Shown: positions 58,746 through 64,000 of the stretch, one piece after another
Layout of the letters: each line of letters starts with the position of its first letter
Numbering within the stretch: the first letter of the stretch is position 1
NCBI RefSeq assembly: GCF_009856605.1
Contig: NZ_CP047242.1
Coordinates: 4,532,001-4,596,000, forward strand
From: Trichormus variabilis 0441
Lineage (GTDB): Bacteria > Cyanobacteriota > Cyanobacteriia > Cyanobacteriales > Nostocaceae
Length of the DNA: 64,000 nucleotides
Direction of reading: 5' to 3'
Program-made: the position numbers and the translations under genes
The notes under the pieces: model-generated
The model's database searches: none
What the model was told of the DNA's origin: nothing
The model's input: the letters and a program-made list of their open reading frames with translations, nothing else

Positions 58746-58890
58746 TAGGACTTACGCGCCCAGATTTTCTTTTGAGACCGGGTGTAAGGGTGTAAGGGTG
58801 TAAGAGTTTCAAATATTTATACCCCTAAACCCCTAAACCCCTAAACCCTTCTCCAAACCCTTGATCTTTCGTTTTCATCCGTAAGTCCTA
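58746..58890. mobile_element. MITE-like element with TAGGACTTACG ends
   Basis: TAGGACTTACG (58746-58756) and its exact complement (58880-58890) bound 145 bp. Inside are GGGTGTAAGGGTGTAAGGGT heptamers, then CCCCTAAACCCCTAAACCCC heptamers, which are complementary in type. It lies 25 bp beyond the mutS2 stop and might fold as a long hairpin. Confidence 0.75.
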
Positions 58891-58915
58891 AGTTATTCTC
58901 CCTGCCTTGTTTGCT

Positions 58916-61312
58916 TCAAGAAATATGAGCGACTGTCACCCCACTACCACCATCAGATTGTTCTGCTGGCTCGTGATGGCTAACTCTAGGGTGTTGTTCT
59001 AAAAAGGCGTGGACACCTTGACGGAGTTTGCCAGTACCGTGTCCGTGAATAATCCAGATTGGGCCAGTTGCTTCAGAAATGGCTTTGTCTAAAATGTATT
59101 CGGCATCTGCTACCCGTTTACCTCGTAAATCCACAGTATTTTTGGAGGTACGAATTGCTAGAACCGGTTGGGCTGGTGGGGGTGGAGTAACTGGGGCTGG
59201 CTTAGCCTTGACGATTGGTTCCGGTTTTTGACCATCGAGAGATTCGATATCTTCTAGCTTCACCGTCATTTTCATGATGCCAAAGCGGACTGTTAACTCA
59301 CCATCTTCATCAGGGGCGGTTAACACATCGGCTGTTTGCCCAAATTGGGAGATGCGAATGCGATCGCCTATTTTGGGAACAAACCCCGGTTTTGCCTTTG
59401 GTGGTGGTGCTGGTTGATATTTTTGGGCTATTTGATTGAGGTTGTTGGTTGCTTGCTGGGCATCTTGGGCTGTGGCTGTACCTTGCTGCAAGCGGCGAAT
59501 TACTTTGGCGATTTCACCTTTGGCTTGGGTAATGGCTTGTTGTACCGCTACTTCCTGGGAAGCCCGCAGAGATTGTTCTCGCTCTTGTAATGCCGCCGCT
59601 TTGTTAGATACTTCTTTATACAAACGTTCTGCTTGTTGTAATATTTTCTGCGCTTCTGCGGCTTTGGTTTCCTGGCGACGACGTTGGGCTTCTAACCCGG
59701 CAATTACCAGGTTAACTTCGTCAGTTGCTTCTCCCACTTGGGTTTTTGCCTGTTCTACCACTTCCGCCTTTAAACCCAAACGTAGGGCGATCGCTAAAGC
59801 ATTAGAACGTCCAGGGATACCCCACAACAAACGATAGGTAGGCGACAAAGTAGCATCATCAAATTCTACGGAAGCATTTTCAAAGCGCTGATCTTCATAT
59901 TTCAGGGCTTTTAATTCGCCAAAGTGAGTTGTAGCAACAGTTAGCTGGGCATGATCCGCTAGATATTGTAAAAGGGCGATCGCTAAAGCACTCCCCTCCG
60001 CCGGATCTGTACCTGCGCCAACTTCATCAAGTAAAACTAGGGATTGGGGACGATATTCTTCTTTGTCCCCAGTCCCTAAAGCATTTAAAATCCGGCTAAT
60101 GCGACGAATATGCCCAGAAAAAGTCGATAAACTTTGTTGTAGTGATTGTTCATCGCCAATATCTGCTAATACTTGGTCAAACCAAGGAATTTCTACTGGC
60201 TCACGGGCGGGGACGAATAAACCCACCTTGGCCATTAAGGCTGCCAGTCCCAGGGTTTTTAATGTTACCGTTTTCCCACCAGTGTTAGGCCCTGTAATCG
60301 TTACTACCCGGATATGGGGGCTGATTAACAAATCCACCGGAATTACCGCATGACCTTGTTCGTGCTGTTGTTGCCAAACTAATAGGGGATGGTGTAACTG
60401 CCTCAAGGTAATGATTTCTTGTTCCTGGCGGTCAATAAATCTAGGGGGATTGGCTTTGAGCCATAAACTATATCTGGCTCTAGCAGTTGCCATATCCAAA
60501 GTTGTGACAATTGCTAATAACCGTTCTAAATCAGGTTTAACTGCTGCTACTTTTTCCGTGAGTGCGCGACGAATCGCTTCTTCTTCGGCTTGCTCTTTTC
60601 TAATTGTCTGCCGCAGTTGGTTACCCATCGGCACAACAGAATTAGGTTCTATGTATAACGTTGCCCCACTGGTTGAGGTGTCATGAACAATACCGGGAAT
60701 AGCATCCTTCTGTGGTGCTTTGACAGGGATGACAAAGCGATCGCCTCGCTGGGTAATCAGTTGTTCCTGAACCGCATTAGATTTTACTTGTAAGATATTT
60801 TGCAGCTTTTGGGTAATCTGACTCCGCAATTTCCGCAATTCTGTACGGATGTCACCTAATTTCGTGCTGGCACGGTCTGTCACCTGACCCCGTTCATCAA
60901 TACAGCGATGTATTTCCTGTTCTAGTTCAGGGTAAGTGCGTAACTCAGCCACCAACTCAGTTAAAATTGGTATATCTTCTTGGTTATCAATTATACGTCG
61001 TAAATTTCTAGCACCTGCAAGAGTAGTCGCGATCGCCAAAAGTTCATCTCCAGCCAAAATCCCTTGCAGTTCTGATCTTTCCAAGGAATCACCAATATCT
61101 TGGATACCCTCAAAAGATAAACCGCTTGCCAGACGACTTTCCAGTTGATAAACTTCTTTTGTCTGTTCTAACAACTGCTCGCTTGCTGCTTGAGATGCAG
61201 GGATTTGTAGATGAAGAGATGCGATCGCCCCTAGTTTAGTTGCCGCAAATGTAGAAAGATGCTGACAAAGGCGATACCATTCCAGTAGTTCTAAAGTTTC
61301 AGATTGAATCAA
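58916..61312 (-). CDS. mutS2: endonuclease MutS2
   Basis: MutS2 acts on recombination intermediates or stalled ribosomes depending on the organism; it is not a mismatch repair protein. In 798 aa, the ATPase P-loop is GPNTGGKT (341-348), with SLVLLDEVGAGTDPAEGSALA as Walker B and TTHFGELKALKY after it. A long coiled coil (about 520-610) precedes a KOW-like segment. The C-terminal Smr nuclease domain contains VDLRGKRVADAEYILD and WIIHGHGTGKLRQGV. The long Pro/Lys-rich linker between them is as in other cyanobacteria. Confidence 0.94.
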   Translation of the reverse strand: MIQSETLELLEWYRLCQHLSTFAATKLGAIASLHLQIPASQAASEQLLEQTKEVYQLESRLASGLSFEGIQDIGDSLERSELQGILAGDELLAIATTLAGARNLRRIIDNQEDIPILTELVAELRTYPELEQEIHRCIDERGQVTDRASTKLGDIRTELRKLRSQITQKLQNILQVKSNAVQEQLITQRGDRFVIPVKAPQKDAIPGIVHDTSTSGATLYIEPNSVVPMGNQLRQTIRKEQAEEEAIRRALTEKVAAVKPDLERLLAIVTTLDMATARARYSLWLKANPPRFIDRQEQEIITLRQLHHPLLVWQQQHEQGHAVIPVDLLISPHIRVVTITGPNTGGKTVTLKTLGLAALMAKVGLFVPAREPVEIPWFDQVLADIGDEQSLQQSLSTFSGHIRRISRILNALGTGDKEEYRPQSLVLLDEVGAGTDPAEGSALAIALLQYLADHAQLTVATTHFGELKALKYEDQRFENASVEFDDATLSPTYRLLWGIPGRSNALAIALRLGLKAEVVEQAKTQVGEATDEVNLVIAGLEAQRRRQETKAAEAQKILQQAERLYKEVSNKAAALQEREQSLRASQEVAVQQAITQAKGEIAKVIRRLQQGTATAQDAQQATNNLNQIAQKYQPAPPPKAKPGFVPKIGDRIRISQFGQTADVLTAPDEDGELTVRFGIMKMTVKLEDIESLDGQKPEPIVKAKPAPVTPPPPAQPVLAIRTSKNTVDLRGKRVADAEYILDKAISEATGPIWIIHGHGTGKLRQGVHAFLEQHPRVSHHEPAEQSDGGSGVTVAHIS

Positions 61313-61442
61313 GGCTGCAAAATCAAATCTGAAGTGATCGTAACAATTCTAGCCTCTCTATAGCCAATTCTTAAAGGCTGAAATGAATTAAGTTGACAGT
61401 AGACTGTTAACAGTTAACAGTTGTTATATTTATTACACTGTC

Positions 61443-62444
61443 TTATTTCCGTAAATAACTAAAACTCGCATTCGGTCTACCTACGAAGCAGGAGCGAGTA
61501 AATTGATATTTTTGGATAATTGCTAGTGATTGTTCTGCCTCAGATTTATTATTATCAAAATCAAACATCCAGTGATTACCATCTACAATTTTCCAGCGAT
61601 TCTTTATTTTGTTGACTGTTGTAGTAGCGGGATTGAATGCCACACAATCTTCACCAGGCACAGAACCAGAGGGTGCGAGATTATTGACTAATAAATATGT
61701 GAAAGATGGCTGTGGTCTACCAACAAAGCAGGATTTATTCATGCGGTAATTCTTAATGATTTGGAAAGCGAGTTTTGCCTCATTGGCTTGATTACCAAAA
61801 TCAAACATCCAATGATTACCACCTTCAACTATTTTCCAACTACCATTAACTTGATTAACAGCAATATTATTGGGATTAAAAGCAATACAATCTTCCCTGA
61901 GTGCTGGCGGTGATTGCCCTTTTTGCAATGAAATTGAGTTAGAACGATAGGTTTTATTTGCCCTTCTATCATTAAGGACAATATATACAGAACTAGGTGG
62001 TGTTTGACCTTGCTCAACCGCAAACCAGAGAGAATTTAAGTTTTGCGGCAATGAAAAAGCACAAAAACCATAGATTCGCTGATTATTTTGGGTGTTATAA
62101 ATATCTACCCAAGTTCGAGAAGAGTTATTATTCAGCCCGCAGGGAGGAAGGTCAGAGGAGCTATCAAACAATTGAGCCGGAAATGCCGACCAGTTAGCTA
62201 CAGCCAACTTATATCTTTGAAAATTTTTGCCTGCATTTGTGTAAGATTCCTGACCTTGAAATACTAATTTTGGCTGAGGAAGATGATTAGATGCTAACTG
62301 AATCATATTCCCAAAAGAGGGATTAATACTAGCTGGCGCTACAACTTGAGAGACATTAACAGCAGTCGCCACAGTAGAAAAACTCGACAATAACCATCCG
62401 GCGATCGCTAAACCTGTAAACTGACTGTAATTTCTAACTCGCAT
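61443..62444 (-). CDS. secreted protein with two tandem copies of a WKIVxGxHWMxDF domain
   Basis: Unrecognised exported protein of 333 aa from ATG 62444 (MRVRNYSQFTGLAIAGWLLS), preceded by AGGAAA; the signal peptide ends near VATAVNVS. Two domains of about 70 residues each repeat the pattern EDC[IV]AFNP...V...WKIV[EG]G..HWMFDF...EA..AF.II..Y...SCFVGRPQPSF.Y (about 190-265 and 275-333). Conserved Cys, Trp and Asp suggest a stable, perhaps disulfide-bonded, extracellular fold. The preceding part has AVANWSAFPAQLFDSSSDLPPCG. Role unknown. Next to mutS2 with no evident link. Confidence 0.62.
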   Translation of the reverse strand: MRVRNYSQFTGLAIAGWLLSSFSTVATAVNVSQVVAPASINPSFGNMIQLASNHLPQPKLVFQGQESYTNAGKNFQRYKLAVANWSAFPAQLFDSSSDLPPCGLNNNSSRTWVDIYNTQNNQRIYGFCAFSLPQNLNSLWFAVEQGQTPPSSVYIVLNDRRANKTYRSNSISLQKGQSPPALREDCIAFNPNNIAVNQVNGSWKIVEGGNHWMFDFGNQANEAKLAFQIIKNYRMNKSCFVGRPQPSFTYLLVNNLAPSGSVPGEDCVAFNPATTTVNKIKNRWKIVDGNHWMFDFDNNKSEAEQSLAIIQKYQFTRSCFVGRPNASFSYLRK

Positions 62445-62837
62445 TTTCCTACAACCTCCAGCAACAGTGACTCTTGCCATCCAACTTACGTACTTGGTAA
62501 AACCCGTAAATCCTGACAGCTATTCATCAATAAGTTACTGATTGATTTTTTATGCAGGAATCCCAAAATTCCTAGCCAATTAACTTTCAAAATACTCCAT
62601 ACCCCTCTGCGCTAACCTCCTTTTGGGTTCACCAGTCGTTTACGCAGGGAAACCTTCCTACAAAGCGGGTTCACCGCGCACCCTCTACGTTAAAAAAAGC
62701 GGGATTTATGGGATAGCTATCCCCACCCGTCCTTAATCGTGCAACACGTAAACTTAGCCATCAATTAAAAAAAATCGCTGCAAACTATCTCACAATTTGA
62801 TACCCTAGCTAGAACAGAATTGAGAAAAGTTAACAGC
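62445..62837. other. spacer with dispersed repeat before the GuaB-family gene
   Basis: About 390 bp. At about 62595-62690 lies a dispersed Nostoc-type repeat (AACCTCCTTTTGGGTTCACC, GGGAAACCTTCCTACAAAGC). No gene or RNA is supported. Confidence 0.5.
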
Positions 62838-64000
62838 GTGGAAATTCAACTTGGGCGGGGAAAGACAGCTCGCAGAGCATATGGCATTGATGAAATTGCT
62901 CTAGTCCCCGGTAACAGAACACTCGATCCGAGTTTAGCTGATACTCGGTGGAAAATTGGCAATATCGAGCGAGAAATCCCGATTATTGCCAGTGCAATGG
63001 ATGGGGTTGTTGATGTCAAGATGGCGGTGCGTTTATCGCAACTTGGGGCATTAGGAGTTATCAACTTGGAAGGCATTCAAACTCGTTATGCTGACCCAGA
63101 ACCGATTTTAGATCGGATTGCTTCGGTAGGCAAAGATGAGTTTGTCTCTTTAATGCAGGAGCTTTATGCCGAACCCATCAAACCAGAATTAATTACCAAG
63201 CGTATTCAAGAAATTAAAGAACAAGGTGGGATTGCAGCTGTTAGTGCTACTCCAGTAGGAGCCAGCAAATATGGTGAGGTAGTAGCCCAAGCCGGGGCAG
63301 ATTTATTTTTTATTCAAGCTACGGTAGTTTCTACCGCCCACTTGTCACCAGAATCTGTAGTACCCCTGGATTTGGCTGAATTTTGCCGTTCTATGCCAAT
63401 TCCCGTAATTTTGGGTAACTGTGTGACATACGAAGTCACCTTGAACTTGTTAAAAGCTGGGGCGGCGGCTGTCTTAGTAGGGATTGGCCCTGGTGCAGCT
63501 TGTACCTCTCGTGGGGTATTAGGTGTAGGAGTACCCCAAGCAACTGCGATCGCTGATTGCGCCGCCGCACGGGATGATTACTATCGGGAAACAGGTAATT
63601 ATATCCCCATCATCGCTGATGGCGGTTTAATTACTGGTGGTGATATTTGTAAATGTATTGCCTGTGGCGCTGACGGCGTAATGATCGGTTCTCCCTTTGC
63701 TAGAGCCGCCGAAGCTCCAGGAAGAGGCTTCCATTGGGGTATGGCAACACCTAGCCCTGTATTGCCCCGTGGGACGCGGATTCGCGTCGGTACAACCGGC
63801 ACTCTTGAACAAATATTAACTGGGCCAGCCGGACTAGATGATGGTACTCATAACTTATTGGGAGCTTTAAAAACTAGCATGGGTACTTTGGGAGCAAAAG
63901 ATATTAAAGAAATGCAGCAAGTTGAAGTTGTAATTGCTCCTTCTTTGTTAACTGAGGGCAAAGTTTACCAAAAAGCTCAACAATTAGGTATGGGTAAATA
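62838..64000 (+). CDS. GuaB-family IMP dehydrogenase/GuaB3-type protein (stop codon cut by the window)
   Basis: Member of the IMP dehydrogenase/GMP reductase family, GuaB3-like, found in cyanobacteria and actinobacteria; the true substrate is less certain than for GuaB itself. GTG 62838 starts MEIQLGRGKTARRAYGIDEIALVPGNRTLD. The loop GIGPGAACTSRGVLG carries the active-site Cys. PIIADGGLITGGDICKCIACGADGVMIGSPFARA follows, then VIAPSLLTEGKVYQKAQQLGMGK. The CBS pair of GuaB is missing. The frame is complete for 387 residues and ends in TA, so only the last base of the stop is missing. Confidence 0.86.
   Translation, partial: MEIQLGRGKTARRAYGIDEIALVPGNRTLDPSLADTRWKIGNIEREIPIIASAMDGVVDVKMAVRLSQLGALGVINLEGIQTRYADPEPILDRIASVGKDEFVSLMQELYAEPIKPELITKRIQEIKEQGGIAAVSATPVGASKYGEVVAQAGADLFFIQATVVSTAHLSPESVVPLDLAEFCRSMPIPVILGNCVTYEVTLNLLKAGAAAVLVGIGPGAACTSRGVLGVGVPQATAIADCAAARDDYYRETGNYIPIIADGGLITGGDICKCIACGADGVMIGSPFARAAEAPGRGFHWGMATPSPVLPRGTRIRVGTTGTLEQILTGPAGLDDGTHNLLGALKTSMGTLGAKDIKEMQQVEVVIAPSLLTEGKVYQKAQQLGMGK

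Overview
The window is chromosomal DNA of a filamentous, heterocyst-forming cyanobacterium of the Anabaena/Nostoc group. Signs of this are a HetI-type phosphopantetheinyl transferase at the left edge, a complete allophycocyanin core operon (apcE-apcA-apcB-apcC), the cyanobacterial F-ATPase order (a, c, b', b, delta, alpha, gamma), a tmRNA with the tag ANNIVKFARKDALVAA, phylloquinone (men) genes, many HIP1-type GCGATCGC octamers, and abundant heptamer tandem repeats and small palindromic elements. Several proteins closely resemble those I remember from Nostoc sp. PCC 7120 and Anabaena variabilis, but I could not run a comparison, so the species is not fixed.

Layout. 1-6.5 kb: 3' part of hetI (minus), then a BMP-type (nucleoside-like) ABC importer: lipoprotein, double ATPase and two permeases. 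It is interrupted by a decayed zeta-toxin-like gene, an intact small antitoxin-like gene and a DUF1877 gene. 6.5-12.8 kb: accessory genes (probable DUF1392, a methyltransferase, an AhpD-like protein, a probable PEP-CTERM secreted protein and another secreted protein), a 1 kb AT-rich gene-free stretch, the tmRNA gene (minus) and a Uma2-family gene. 12.9-19.2 kb: atp operon on the minus strand, with heptamer repeats in several spacers. 19.7-21.3 kb: a methyltransferase and a 5'-truncated xisI remnant. 21.8-27.1 kb: the apc cluster, ending in a strong terminator. 27.2-30.3 kb: a SirB1-like protein, an SRPBCC protein and three small unknown genes. 30.4-37.8 kb: a large HTH/NB-ARC/14xWD40 STAND protein, a B12-binding radical SAM enzyme and glycogen synthase. 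38-45 kb: menF divergent from menA-menC-menE, with an IS1182-family element lodged inside a small inverted-repeat element between menA and menC. 45-51 kb: murF, a MITE-like element, a TerB-like protein, rfbB, and an alpha/beta-hydrolase gene split by an IS5-family element with a probable programmed frameshift. 51-64 kb: a large membrane protein, the DUF2997-Ycf35-ferredoxin operon, a YiaA-type protein, the DUF4335/DUF3038 pair, mutS2, a secreted duplicated-domain protein, and a GuaB-family gene whose stop codon is cut by the window end.

How the genes work together. The core blocks serve photosynthetic bioenergetics: ATP synthase, the phycobilisome core, phylloquinone for photosystem I, and glycogen storage. 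The spaces between them are heavily colonised by short repeats. I recognise at least four inverted-repeat (MITE-like) families plus two full IS elements. Two old modules, a zeta-toxin-like system and xisI, survive only as fragments. The least described protein-coding units are the HTH-STAND-WD40 protein next to the radical SAM gene, the DUF2997-Ycf35-ferredoxin operon, the DUF3038-DUF4335 pair and the PEP-CTERM-like pair.
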